A stretch of DNA of 64,000 bases from Aquilaria yunnanensis (GCA_039654915.1 CM077596.1:68821751-68885750), one strand, 5' to 3'; positions 24,428 through 37,400 are shown, counted from the stretch's first letter. The notes: generated by a model from the letters alone, not told the origin. Translations and numbers: made by a program.

Positions 24428-26397
24428 TCATGTTTTCAAAGCAGCCCTTGCCATTGCAATTGCACCATAGTAACTCCTATTTCCACCAATGAATCCACTC
24501 ATATGGACAAAAACACAACTAGGGATACCAGCTACATTGGAGAGTTCTTCACCTTCCAATCCCCTCCAAAGAACTGGTAGAGGTTTTCGGCCCTCAAATT
24601 TATCAGGTGAAACTGCCACTGCCTGCAGTCGCCAATTTCCACTCCTGTCATCCTGCAAACAAGCATCTACAATTGTGAGGAGCTTGGCCATGTAAGTTAG
24701 TGGAGCAAAGCTTTTGGGTTGAAAGAATCTCCACACACACACACATGACAAATCCCACAACGGAAAAATGCCTCCACAAAAACAACCATAATGAGATAAA
24801 GGCAGGGAAAAATGGGCACCTGATAGTTAACATATTTAACAGAAGGATCAATCTTCATTTCCTCCACTCTCAAATATATGAAGCTTCCACTGTAAAACCA
24901 ATTAAAAGTGGTTAAAATTTCAATGTAGCATGGTGGATGTAATTAATGCTCATTCTATAAGATGAGCGCTAAGCTGCAAACCAATCCTTGAGTGGCAAGT
25001 TATATTTCAGTTCTTCTCAGCTAGCATGGATACCTTTCGGCTGCATAGCAATTTAAAGTACATCATTCCTTAGATGATGATAGATCTCTCTTTGGTTTCT
25101 CTTTCCAGAAAGGAGAACAGAAATCTCATGTGTGAAAGGTAATATAAAGTTCATTAAGAAATGAGTATGTCAAACATTGAACCAATCCACGGACCATAAG
25201 GTCCATTCTAATCACTCACAGGGCATGATCTGGTCAGCACCATGATTTCTCCACTAGAATCAACATCATTTCTCGCTGCAAGACACTCCATCACAATCGA
25301 TCGAGCTGGTAACCAAGATTTTGCATAAAAACGAATACTCTGTAACAAAGAAACACTTCTTTCAGAAACATGAATTTTTTTTTTTCCTTAAATTATCCGC
25401 CGGTTCAGTTAATTGTATATCCGTCACAACTCTTCAACATTGTCCGCTATCACTATGTATCATGAAAAAATTACTTTCATTCAACCAATAGTTGTTTCAG
25501 GAAAGAATTTGACACAAAAAGGTCCATCCCTACCACAAAATCCAGGAAAATCACACCTCCAAAAGTTCACCACCTGCAAGCATCATGGCACGGTGAAAAG
25601 CTTTATTCTCCCTCTCTGATGACTGATCAGAATCCATCCAGTCCAGATTTAATCTTCAAACTCTAGCAGACAAGCTTGTATTGTTCACATATCTTGGCGG
25701 TTGGTCTGTGTCATACTGATTGATTCCATTGTCAACAGCATCAACTGCCCACAAGCAACACAATAGTTTTCATAGCTTGTAAGGCTGAGAGCTTACAAGT
25801 TATTGCAAGCTAACATAACAGCGAAAGAGAAGTTCCCAAAGTCTTTAGCTCCCTACTTGCATCTTTATGTATTTGCTAGCCATCAATATTTCAGTCGAAG
25901 CATTGCCATAACGAATAACAACAAAGAAAGCAGGCAAAGAATGTGTGGAAAATGCAAAATGTTGATTCAGCGCAGGGAGAACAAAATGGAGTTGTTCCAA
26001 GTTCCAACCTCTATAAAGTTCTTATAAACTGCAAGAAATAACCGGTGTACATCTGGATGGCCTCGATCTAGCTGAAGCTCCCTCGAAATCAGCTCCGCTC
26101 CATAATGCTAAGCCACATAAAATTTCCAAAAAACAATCCCCAATCACTTGCTTGCTCGCTGCACAATTTGAGGAGGTAGGATTGAATGAGTTCAGGTACA
26201 AAGCATTTGGGTTACCTTATAGACAAGGCCAGCGCTACTGAGTTTGGTGGTGAAGCCATGACCAAAAACTTGGTCGAATCCCTTCTGATGGTGATCAAAA
26301 CGGTCCCGGGTCGGGTCGTACACTCCACCAACATCGACTACCACATCAACCGCCTCCAGCAACTTCAAATACAACATATGAACAACGCTTGATCGCC

Positions 26398-26429
<32 letters not shown>

Positions 26430-26691
26430 ACGAGAGAGGCACCTGATGGTCTCCGTTGCGGATGACCTTGGCGGCGGCGAGCATATGGATTTGGCGATGG
26501 ATGAAGCAGGCGAGAGCTTCGTCACAGTGGAAGCTGCCGTTATGAGTGCCCACTATCTTTGAAGCGGAGACCGAAAAAGGCCTATACATGTTCATTTGAA
26601 AACTACTGATCAGAACATGGGTCAGGGTGATTAAGAGCTTCTGCCCTGGCCCTCGCACCACTTTCATCTTCGCCTTTGCTGTCTCTGCCAC
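24428..26691 (-). pseudogene. MYG1-like (UPF0160, DHH-type metal-dependent hydrolase/exonuclease) gene with three lesions
   Basis: Exons on the minus strand: 26691-26443, 26362-26216, 26107-26009, 25748-25557, 25339-25220, 24889-24820 and 24652-24428. The product matches MYG1, a conserved nuclease-like protein of nucleus and mitochondria: [36 protein letters not shown] (DHH motif), [11 protein letters not shown], and near the end VFVHMSGFIGGN. Three defects are visible. First, the exon 4 acceptor reads GG (minus bases 25750-25749) where AG is needed; the next AG, four bases on, shifts the frame. Second, TGA at 25656-25658 interrupts SARV-stop-RLNLDW, where relatives have Gly. Third, exon 6 is 70 bases long where 69 keeps the frame between its phase-0 neighbours, with the shift after HIFE. 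Without these the frame would be about 366 codons, a normal length. The N-terminus before GTHNG could be a mitochondrial presequence. Sequence error is unlikely to explain three lesions in one gene and none in its neighbours. Confidence 0.85.
26397..26423. repeat. (GA)n microsatellite in intron 1 of the MYG1-like gene
   Basis: About thirteen GA units lie just downstream of the exon 1 donor on the minus strand. Confidence 0.9.
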
Positions 26692-27236
26692 CCCTCCTCC
26701 ACTTCCAGGTCGGCACTCCGCTGATCGTTTAAATTGGGTTCTGATCTGGTTTCCTATAATTGGGCCTCTTGTCCGGATTATGGCCTACTAAATAATCAGG
26801 CCGAAGCCCAGGTATTTGTGTCAGCATTAATCAAGTTACCAAAATAGACAAAAAAACGTCACCGCGGCCTGTTAAAGGTTCAAACCAGCCTCAGCTAATT
26901 CCCCAAAAAATTTCAATTATATTAGTTCAGTGAATTTTCAAGTCTGAAAAAACAGATATTTTCCCTTCTTTTATTATGGTAATACTCATTTCTTATATAT
27001 TTTTATAGATGATTAAAAAAACGGAAAAACCAAATTTCCTCTCTAGCTAGAAGCATTATTTCTCATGATAGGAAAAGGAGTCTTTCAAACAAAAAAAAAA
27101 TGATACATACATGTAAAATGTCCTTTACTACACAAGGTGACGAATAATGATTAAAAATGAAAAATCACTTGCCAACAAACAGTTTACACGCCATTTACTA
27201 ATAGGATATTTATAGAATTTCTTGTACAAGTAATAT
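26692..27236. other. intergenic, upstream of the MYG1-like gene
   Basis: Promoter-side DNA without a recognised gene or repeat. It ends at the target duplication of the adjacent MULE. Confidence 0.45.
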
Positions 27237-27245
27237 ATCTTTGAA

Positions 27246-30112
27246 GGGAAAGTTACAATAATCTCCCTGATATTTGGCTTAACCTACAGTTACCCCTCTC
27301 TATTTTAAAAGTCTTACACTTTGCCCCCTAGAATAAACACATCAGTCAAATTCGCCGTCATACAAATTTGCCAAATGCCATGGGTCAATTAGTCTCCAAT
27401 TGATCTAATTAATTGATCAAATTTTTTGTTCCGGTCAAAAGAGGGATTAGTGAAGCAAGTGAGAGTAGGGTTGGGCTTTGTCAAAATTACGGCAATTGCC
27501 ATGCCCAATTAATTTCCCCATCTGGTTTGCTTCATATAGCCACATCCCAGCTACTCTTGTTCCTATCTACGAGCTTCCCTTTCTTGAGCTCCCTATCCTC
27601 CTCGCGCACTGTAGCTGGTGGAGATTCAGCTCCCCCACGGCCCCACCCCACACCGGATCTAACCTTTTCTCTTGCTGCATTCATCTGGCGTCATCTCCGT
27701 CGCGGTCCTACAAAGGTAAGCCCCCCCATTCGGCCCATCCACCGTTAACCTCATCCTCCTCTTATTCCGATGAGCTTAGCCGTCTAACCACCCTTCATTT
27801 GTTCTGTTATGGGGTCCATTTAGCAAGGGCAGTGCAGTCGGACAACACTCCCAAAAGTTGATTTCCCTCCGTTCGTCGTCTCCGCCTAAGCATTGAACTT
27901 CCGAATGATTCTCCCCCCCCCCCCCCACCTTATCACTTTCCCATCCAAAAGTCCCCCAGCTCCTGGTTCACGTCCATGGTTGCCTCCATCATCTTGTAGG
28001 TTTCGTATGCTATCTCGATGGTCGTCAGCTAATCTACGGCGAACCAATTGTGCGATTGCTAGAGGGAAAAAGAGAAGGAGTCTTGGGCATATATGGGCGA
28101 CTACAACAAAAGCAACTCAAGAGGCTTCTTTACTATGATGGCATAAGGGTGTAATTACGGCCACAATTAGGACCTTTTCAGAACATACTCGAATGACCCG
28201 CGATAAACCCGACCCGATCCGGCTTTAATGGAAGCTCATTAATCTGATTAAATTTAATTAAATCAGAACAAATTAGCCCTGACCAATAAGATTTGTAAAT
28301 TGTGCAAATCAACTACAATATTCATTTCATGCTAACTCCAATCAATTTTCTCTAAATATATACTATATTTTTAATAAATTTTATATTTCTAAACAATTTC
28401 TATCTTTATAAATTTACTAATAATTACTAGATCCATAATATATTTCTAACTTTATAAATTAATAGTTTATGTTTGTGATTAATATTAATATTTATTTTTC
28501 CAACATTTTATTCACTTTCCAATTAGTTCAAATAGAGAAGTATCATCTTTTTAGACAAATATATTTTAGTTAATCTCATTTTATTTTAAAAACTAATTTT
28601 CACCATATGAAATAAATCTACACATTCTACAATTTTTAGCATTGCATAGCATAAATAATATATTAATTAAGCATGTCATTAATTCATACCATTATATCAT
28701 TAATGATGTATATCTTTTAGCCAAATGGTAATTAATGTTTTGTAACCTTTTAGCCTACCCAATGAGAAAAATAATAAATTATACTTATCTTTTACAAAAA
28801 AAATGAAAGTAAAAAATTCTTAAAATATATTACTTCAGTAAATATGAAATTTAGTTGTGCATTCAATAAATGTATTACGCACGTATAATTCTTTTCATTA
28901 CCATTTAGTTGTGTGTTTAATAAGTTCAAGGTTTTTATTCCATGTGAAAGATCTCAAGCAACTCTCTAGTTTGAACCATAAACTTGGTTTCCAACTCATC
29001 AACGTGTCCTATGTTGATCTTGACCATCAATTTGGACATTATTTTTGACAAAATTTGCCTATGTAGCACTTGCTACCCTCATGATGGGTCCCAATTTGCT
29101 ACATGAATGACTTTCTTATGTACAAACACGTATTTAATTTTGGAAAACTTTTTTATCCTCTAGAAAAATAAATATCCACCATGAATTTTCATCTAACATT
29201 TCAATCTTATACCCAAAAGGCTAATAATGGCTTCTTGATAATACAATTTATAGCTTGAATTGAAGACCTACTTGAGGTCTTCCTTCCATTGGGAATAAAA
29301 GTCTCAAACTTATTGAATACATAACTAAATAGTAACTAAAAAAATAATAAATGCGCAATCATTCATTGAATGTACAACTAAGCTTCACATTTATTTATTT
29401 ATTTTTTTTGTTGAAGTAAAATTTCACATTTATTGAATTAATTATATATTAAAATTTTTTTACTTTTAATTTTTTTTACAAAAAAGTAAGTATAACTTAT
29501 TAATTTTTTCAATGTGTAGGCTAAAAAGTTACAAAAACATTAATTTCCATTTGGCTAAAAAATGTACTTAGTTAATGATATAATGATATATAATTAATGA
29601 TGTGCTTAATTAATATGTTATTTATATTAAGTGTTGCTGAAAAATTGTAGAATGTGTGGATTTCTTTCATTTAGTGAAAATCAGTTTTTAAAATAAAATA
29701 AAATTAGTTAAAATATAGTTGCCCTAAAAGATAATACTTCTATATTTGAACTAATTGAAAAATGAATAAAATGTTAAATAAGTAAATATTAATATTAATC
29801 ACAAGCATAAACTATTGGTTTATAAATATGAAAATATATTATAGATCTAGAAATTATTAGTAAATTTATAAAGATAGAAATTATTTAAAAATATAAAACT
29901 TATTAAAAATATATTATATATTTAGAAAATTGATTGGAGATAACATGAAATTAATATTGTGGTTAATTTGCACAATTTGTAAATCTTATTCGGCTTCCAT
30001 AACCTTTTACTAATTTACATGGCAGCGACTTTAGCTAATAGTACAGATTTTCTAAAATAGAGAAAAGCAACTATAGATTAAGCCAAATCTCAAGGGTTTT
30101 TGTAACTTTCCC
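27246..30112. mobile_element. about 2.9-kb MULE with extremely long inverted arms
   Basis: The flanks are ATCTTTGAA (27237-27245) and ATCTTCGAA (30113-30121), a 9-bp duplication with one mismatch. The outer ends match inverted (left GGGAAAGTTACAATAATC, right complement GGGAAAGTTACAAAAACC, then GGCTTAA and CTATTTTA blocks). Inside, 28245-28880 is an inverted copy of about 29400-29995 at high similarity, for example AATAAGATTTGTAAATTGTG against the complement near 29975. A GC-rich stretch at 27500-28140, present only in the left arm, looks like captured or inserted DNA. The central loop (28980-29120) contains a piece resembling the Pack-MULE TIR at 14240-14340. No transposase is seen. Its right end lies only about 360 bases past the VPS26 stop codon. 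Confidence 0.85.
28245..29995. repeat. inverted repeat, arms about 600 bp, loop about 520 bp
   Basis: Left arm 28245-28880 and right arm about 29400-29995 read as inverted copies with scattered substitutions and small indels. A transcript through this region could fold into a long hairpin. The arms are part of the surrounding MULE. Confidence 0.85.
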
Positions 30113-30469
30113 ATCTTCGAAAGATAAAAAGGACAGGAATTTAGAACATGCAAGTCCAAGAAATATAATACTAACAAATAAGTGATAACAGCCCTATCTA
30201 TCTCATTCTCATCATTGTACTAGAAAGAACCCACAACACCATTGTACACAATGACGACACATTTCAAGTCCATCTGAAAACGAAAAGAATAAACATAAAA
30301 CAAAATAAAATAAGGTCGCAGTTGAGGTATACAAAAGCCAAGCAATCAGAGCCTTTTAACAGAACACTGATACGGGCACATAGCCCCTCCCCTGATTCAA
30401 TTGTAAACTTGAAAGCTTTACAAGCAGCAACAAAGGCTTCTGCTCTACTTCTTAATGGCACCGAGTTAA

Positions 30470-33400
30470 TCATGACTCTTCCTGCAGCCTGTATATTGTG
30501 ATTTCTTGTTGCTTGAAGTATCTCCTGTCTTCTTCATCGACTAGGACTAAATTCAAGTAGTATTTCACGCTGAATTTGTTGTTGATGTTGCGATGGGTTG
30601 GTGTTAGCTCATAGGGACTTAGGAACAGCCTGATCGGAATAGACTCACCTGTGACAAAGAGTTATCAGCCACTAATGTAAAAGACAATCAGGTAAAGCCT
30701 GATATGAAAACTTAGGAAGAGCTCCTTGGGTTCAAATATGCAACGAGCATGTGTTAACAAGTACTAACGCACCTCTTACAGGAGCACCATCCATCAACTC
30801 AAATTTAGCTAGTGTTTCAGTCTCGACATGAGTATTACTTCCTGAACCAGTTGATTCTCGGCGCCTAATCTCCAGGTCCATATTTTTAATCTTGATCCTT
30901 ACAAGAAGAAAATATATCTTGCCAATAATAACATCTTTAAGATGATACCTGCAATTTTAAATTCCATAAGTAATAATTTCAATGTTAAGGTTGCTGGTCA
31001 AAGAAACAAGAAAGACTGGACGATCATTGAGGCAAGCCAGAAATCAGCAAGACCAACTCCAAACCAAATCACCAGAAAGCCCATACTGTTACCTAACCCA
31101 GAACCTGCCTAACCAAAAAGACACTGTAACCACTTACTTGCTTTTATTGTACTCAAACTCAATATGCAGGCAATCTTCAATCCCAACTTCCATCTACAAG
31201 TCACATCAAGATAATTACATAATTTGGTGCAATCAGAATTCAGAAGCATATGTGGCATTATGCAACATAAAGTGAGAGCCAAGTGAAGCTAAATGATACT
31301 GTAAATCTAATCCAGAGCTTAAAGCATTTTGTTTCCTTTTCTCATTCCGCTCACCTTGATGCTATTGTTGATTGATGGTTGCGGAGAATAGTTACGAACC
31401 TGATACACAAAAGCATGACAATAAATAATCTCCTGTGCGAGGGGAAAAATGTTTAACACTAGGTGCAAGAAACTCATTGTGCTGCACTTCCAACAGTCCA
31501 ATCAGTTATGTTCATGCAACAGTTTCTTGCAGACATTCACCTCCACCACAAGAAGCAGAGAGGACAGGATCTGCATACCGTAAGGCACATGCAACAAAGT
31601 GCCACGGGGGAAATGTGTGCTTCCATAATTGAAGGAACACGAGAAGATCAGACAGAAAGAGCTAAAGAATATCAATTATAGAATACTCACCACAAAGTCC
31701 TGGTACTCTATTATGCTTCCACCGTACCCACGACTGATTGTCACTTTCAGAACATACCTAAGACAAGTGAAACAAAAATATGGCTGAACGATGCCTATCA
31801 TTATTACTCCGTCCCACAACTGCTTATTTTTTTTTTGGTAAAAATTATGAATGTTGAGGCTCATAAGAATATTATGTATTCTTTTTCAAAATCAGCATCA
31901 ACAAATAACACAGATGCTTTTTAATCATTCTGAAAATTCAAACATGACCGTACTGATTTTGGATGAAAAAATCCAAGAATATGCCTAATAATGCACATCT
32001 CATAAGCAAGTTTCGTTCAACTGGGGAGCTTAAAAACCAATACCCTTATCACATATATGAGCTACTGAAGAGGGAAAGGCAAAATTTCAAAGAACTTGTA
32101 TAAATAGGTAAACATGACAAACACTTTGAGACGAAGGAAGTAGTATTATCTTTACTTCCCTTTTGTCTATGGAAAATAAAAACTTTTCCTACTGGAACTC
32201 TGTAATTAGCTTGTTGTGAAGCAAACAAATCCAGCAGCTAGACACTTTAACATTCTATAATTCAATTGGAATGTCATATTATATCACAAGAAGCCTGAAG
32301 TTATCACTTACACCTTGCTGGTGAGATCAGTTTGTCAACCCCATGAGGATAAAAAATTAACATTTAGCTTTGAAGGAATGCACATGGAGGAATTAAAAAA
32401 ACTCTCCACCAGTAAAATCTTTAATGAACAATGCCTTAGTATTCCTACGCAACAAGAGAACCAATAGAATAGTCCTTGCATGATCAAATATGTAACTTAG
32501 AAAAATCGAGACATGGCTAACTCAAATTAGTAGGAAATTTGGCTCTTCTAACTCATAGCTCAAAGGCAAACTTAATTAAAAATGGTCAGCTATGATCTAT
32601 GATCAACGCCAGCAGCTGAAACAACTTTTATAGAGAAAGCTTTCCAATCATCTTGACCACAACAAACATGAATGTTGGCTGCATTATAACATACCTGAGC
32701 CGTACGTTAACTCCATTATATGTTTCATATGGCATTTCCACTGTTGAAAACTCAAATGGATATGTTTTCCGTTCATAAATTTCTCCAGGAACATCCAATT
32801 CACGCACTGCAAGATAGAAATAAATGCCAAATGAGGTATTACATTACACGGCATATATAAGGATTCTAACTTTATCACATTCCCTCACCCATGATTAATA
32901 TTAGTACAAAGGTAATCATATTAGACAGAACAAGATCACCAAGATGGGAAACAAAATGGAAAAAAAAAATCAACAAAAGGAGGCGAATGAGTGAGAGAAG
33001 AGAGAGGCTACTCACCAAGTGAAGTGAAGTCATAAAAGTTGCCTCTATCAAAGTACATCTCTGAAACAAAAACGAAATTAAAATAAATTCCCATTCAGTA
33101 AGGAGATAAAACATCTTTTTCTTTTAAAACCACCTTGTAACAGCATGAGCCAACAAGTCCAATTCAGTGAGATGACAAGAAGTTCAAGGTGAAAGGAAAG
33201 CAATCAAAGAGTCGGTTCTGTTGGCAGGAGAAATACAAGCACACCAGCAGAATTTACCACAAACTAGTAACAATCAAAATATATGGTGATCAGAAGTCCT
33301 TTGGTGACAGTGTTAGAAATAAATAAACGAAATCAGAATTTAGGTCACTGGCTGAACATATGCCGTCAGTCATTTTTCAAGTGAAAATATGCAAGAAGAT

Positions 33401-34195
33401 TGCAAGTTTCAATAAAATCAATAATGTCATTGTCCTAACAGGTTTAACACTCTTAATGGAAAGAACCAACAGTCAATGATCGAAAAGAGATCAAGTATCA
33501 GTAGACCAATATTCATAATTCCACCAACCAAAGCCTTAGGCTAAAGACTAGAGCTTGTGGTCATTACCAACGAGGTCCATGATCCAAAAAATGTTATCCA
33601 AAATAATGCTGACAGAAAGATAGCTTAAGGTGCACACACCTATCTGGCCGAGAAGTTCAACTTTCACACCATTGTGCTCAATTTTCTTCCCTTGAACTGG
33701 TTCAACTGAGATCTGAACGCAAAACAGAAAGAAACATCTCTAAGTTAAGCTAAGAGAAAAACCCATAAAGCCCATCGCAGTTGTTGGAAGGATGAAAATA
33801 GAATTACCGTCCCAGAAATATTTTCCTGACTTTGGAAGAGTGGCACCAAAACCGAGTGCCCATTTTCCTTCTTCAAAGGGACCTAGCATCAAACTCAGTG
33901 AAATCGAATTCAGCTTACAGATCACAATTGCCCCTCAAATGAACGAAATTTAATAAATTCCCACAAAAAATATAGGCAAAAACTCAGCTAATGGATCCTA
34001 CGCTAGCCATGATCATGAATTGGATCAATGGCGCTACCTGCTTGCGAGTCTTCCCGTCAGAAAACGTGATCGAGATATTACACGCGGGCTTAAACGCTCC
34101 GATCAGGAAATTCTGGGAACAACATGAAAGACGAAATCGCATTAGAGGGTCCGATCAGGAACACATAAAGAAGGAAAATTTGAAGAAGTTACCAT
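30470..34195 (-). CDS. VPS26: VPS26, retromer core subunit
   Basis: VPS26 is the arrestin-fold subunit of retromer (VPS26-VPS29-VPS35), which recycles vacuolar sorting receptors and PIN proteins from endosomes. Eleven coding exons on the minus strand: 34195-34193, 34112-34038, 33882-33808, 33712-33640, 33060-33016, 32806-32695, 31757-31691, 31399-31355, 31193-31138, 30948-30773 and 30648-30470. They total 906 bases, 301 residues plus TGA; from memory Arabidopsis VPS26A has 302. Recognisable blocks are NFLIGAFKPACNISITFSDG, HNGVKVELLGQIEMYFDRGN, YHLKDVIIGKIYFLLVRIK, RRRESTGSGSNTHVETETLA and EDRRYFKQQEITIYRL. All phases and GT-AG borders agree. Unusually, the initiator ATG is alone in its coding exon: GTAAC follows it directly. 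The frame is intact and the gene is probably constitutively expressed. Confidence 0.96.
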
Positions 34196-35216
34196 AGCAG
34201 AAGAGTTCCTCCGTAAAGCAGACGAGGGGCGTCGATCACGAGGAGGGAGAGAGAAGTGAAGTGCCGAGTCTGAGCTTGACCCGCTAGATAGATGGCTTTG
34301 AGCTTACGAACTCGTCTGTCTCCAAACTCGATACTCCAGGTCAAAGGTTCAGGGTTCGCGGCGTTCGCCAGAGGCAGAGAGGGGGGGGAGACGGAGGTTT
34401 CGTTTCGTGTGAGCTTTTCATGCCCTCGGCGTTTTAGTTATTTACTTCATCACCATCCCAGTCGGGGCCATAGGCCATTCCGATCAAGACTTGATTTTTT
34501 TTATTTATATTTCTTCCAAATCCTTTATTTTTGGGAAAGATTTCAAAACCCATTAACATTAAGGTTTGCGTAAAAATACACTCCACCCCCTTTTCTTCAA
34601 AAATACCCGCTTCCCAGCGAAGTTAAACTCTCCAATAATAATTTCATCATGGTTTTAAAATTCATACTGTATTAATCGATGCAATTAGTATATATCATCA
34701 CTGGCCTAAAAACGGTGTGGGATAATTGAGATAAAAGTTATCTTCTGTACAAGTGTATACTGGCCAATACCAAATATATCGGCCAGTCTCGGTACCAACC
34801 AAAGAAATTTTTTTTTTTCAATTTTTGATATTTTTAGATATATTATAAGTATGTATAATTGATTAATTTTATAACTAAAAATTTATTAATATTTGAAAGA
34901 AAACTTGTACATTTATTTTTTTTCATATCTTAAAAATTATGATTTTAATATATATATATATAGTGGAATATTCATCTAACAAAAACTCCTAATTGATTTA
35001 CTTACATATAATCTACACTTTATACTCTTACAATCACAATTTTTGGCATATTATATGTATTGATATGTTATAGTTATATGTATTTTTTTATTTTCATATA
35101 TGCATACATGTCTAAATTATTTAAATATGTACATCCGAGATATTACGATAAGGTACCGACACTGTACAATACTGTTAACAAAGATACACCATTTGGTATG
35201 AGATTTGAGACCTTGA
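34196..35216. other. VPS26 promoter/5' UTR and AT-rich intergenic DNA
   Basis: The first 200 or so bases are GC-richer and likely hold the VPS26 5' UTR and core promoter. Beyond 34600 the DNA is AT-rich with a short (TA)n at 34950-34961. No gene recognised. Confidence 0.5.
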
Positions 35217-35225
35217 ATTTGGCAA

Positions 35226-35658
35226 GGGAAAGTTACAATTACCCCTGAGGTTTATCCTAACCTACAGTTTGCCCTTGGTTCTTTTATACTGTTCGATAAC
35301 AACTGCTAAAACTATAATTTAAACTGTAAGATAGTTATCTTTCAATAAAATCAGTCTCTTCAATAATTTTTTTATAATTAATAGATATTTTAAATTATCA
35401 GTTTTTCCTTTCTGTAAATATATTTTTCTTCCTATAATGAATATCAGTATTTTTTAAAGGTCGATTAATTATGAAAAAAATATCAAAAAACTTGAAATTA
35501 CTGGAGCATGATTATCACTTATCAGATAGTTTAATTTAAGATTTCAGAAGTTATTTTCGGACATTATAAAAGAAATAGAGGTAAACTGCAAGTTTTTAAA
35601 AATATAGGATGCAAAATGTAGGTTAGATCAAACCACAATAGACTTTTGTAATTTACCC
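35226..35658. mobile_element. MULE-type MITE copy 1 (433 bp, exact 9-bp TSD)
   Basis: Exact ATTTGGCAA duplications flank it (35217-35225 and 35659-35667). The ends are GGGAAAGTTACAATTACC and, complemented from the right, GGGTAAATTACAAAAGTC, followed by CCTAACCTACA in both arms. The first bases match the ends of the 27.2-30.1 kb MULE, so it may be a short derivative of that family. It is non-coding. Confidence 0.9.
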
Positions 35659-35667
35659 ATTTGGCAA

Positions 35668-36057
35668 TTAAGTAAACAGTTTAAGTGGTCATTTTTTCTT
35701 TAATATAAATTAAAACATTTCTTTTTATCATTATTGTCAATTGTGTTAAGCAAGCAATTTAAATTATCAATTTCTCATTAATATAAATATAAAACCATTC
35801 TGTTCATTACTATTGTCAATTTTTTTTATCACTATTGTCAATTGTGTAAAGCTTGTTGGGAACTAAATTGAACAAATTGTAAATTCATCCAAATCTAAAA
35901 ATTTACCTTTTAAAAATAAAAATAATTCTATAGCTACAAAAGTAAGAGAACATTATACAAAAAATGTTTGTAGCAATATGATGTATATCTTTCTAGTTTA
36001 GCATTACATTATTGTCTTCAATCCAAATGAATGAACAGTACGGGACACTCAATTTTA
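35668..36057. other. AT-rich spacer between MULEs
   Basis: No gene is seen. It contains two near-direct repeats of a roughly 90-base unit (CATTATTGTCAATTGTGT and CATTACTATTGTCAAT types) at about 35690-35860. Confidence 0.4.
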
Positions 36058-37400
36058 GAGTAAAATTTAAATTTAGTCCCTTAACTATTTGATTTGTCCT
36101 AAAGCAGTTCTCAACATCTAAAAGTAACTATTAAGGTCCCTTAACTCAAACAATGTGTTCAATTTGAGTCTATCTATTAATTTTGGCATTATTTCTAACG
36201 GAAAAGGCATACATGGCATTTAATATCCCCCTATTGAGTCCCATATGTCACATGGCAAGACAATAAGTAACAATACAAAAAGAATAATAGATCTTAGGCT
36301 CAAATTAACAAAAAAAATATAATTTTAGATACTTAAAAGATTAATAACCCAATCTTCCCCGATTGCAATCCTAAACTAATAATAACAGTCGGACAACCGC
36401 TGCCGGTCGCGGCCAATCTTCTCCTCGTAATGAGCGCCGCCACCACCACCTCACTATCACCGAGATCAGGTCAATTGGGAGCGGCAGGGCTAGGGATTGT
36501 TGGCGAGCGCATTGGAGGGCTAAGGATTTGAGCGGCCTTCAATTTTAGCCAGTGATTCGAGAATAGGAGAAAATTCAACCAGGCAATTTGAGTGGCGGAG
36601 AAGATTTCATGTGACGATTCAAGCGAAAGAGAATATTTCCGTCTTCAATTTCCTCCTCCAGTTATCTCTGTCTCTCTCCCACAAACCTTGTCCCTCAACG
36701 AGCGCAGCAGCCACCATCTCCAATTCTCTTCACCTCTGTCCCACGAAACCAATGTCTTTGTCGACCGCTGTGATTCTTTCCGTTCAATGCAGCCCCCAGC
36801 CAATAGCCTTCAGCAAGCGTACGTGGGATTGGCGTTTGACGTAGAAAGTCATTCTACGGAGTGTAGTTGGCGTCGCGAGCATTGTGGGCGATTCTATCAT
36901 GAAACTGAAGCTCGGTTGTACGAGTTCACCATTATATAGCTTTAAATGTGTTCGTCGACAGAAGCAAAGGTGTATTTCGAGCAACGATGCGAGTCAGGAG
37001 AGTGGGCTATGGACTATTGACGATGGCTGGGCTGCTCTGGCGGAGGAGAAGTGTTATCACACCAAAGGTGGAGGAGAAGGCCGATCGGATCTGTTTTTAG
37101 AATTGGGGAAGATGATAGGTTTGGGTTATTTGTGTTTTAGGTCCCAAAGATTGTTACTTGTTATTTCGGATCTACACTTTCATATCTGTATAATATAGTC
37201 ATCCATTTCTAGTTAAAAGGAAGCCACGTGACAGTGTGTGCCATGTAAGCAAATTACGTCCAAACTAACGCTTGAATTGATGGTAGGAACTAAAATAGGA
37301 CACGATAAATAAGTTAAGAGACTCCAATAGGCACTTTTAGAATTAAGAGACTATTTTAACACAAACTTAATAGTTAAGAGACCAAACTTAAATTTTACCC
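36058..37400. mobile_element. Pack-MULE-like element, about 1.34 kb
   Basis: Inverted ends of about 240 bases: left GAGTAAAATTTAAATTTAGTC, right complement GGGTAAAATTTAAGTTTGGTC, with CTATT/AGTCCCTTAAC and TACATGGCA blocks in both arms. The GC-rich middle (36390-37120) has open frames on the plus strand (36592-36939, 36884-37198) that match no family I know. It is probably a scrambled captured host sequence. The outer target duplication is not clear. Confidence 0.7.

Noticed and set aside
26186..26392. Plus-strand frame opposite the MYG1-like exon 2
   Set aside because: Antisense shadow of a clear MYG1 exon carrying the DHH motif.
36592..37198. Overlapping plus-strand frames in the 36-37.4 kb element
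   Set aside because: No recognisable domain, overlapping frames in different phases, and enclosed by MULE-like TIRs. Not a supported gene.
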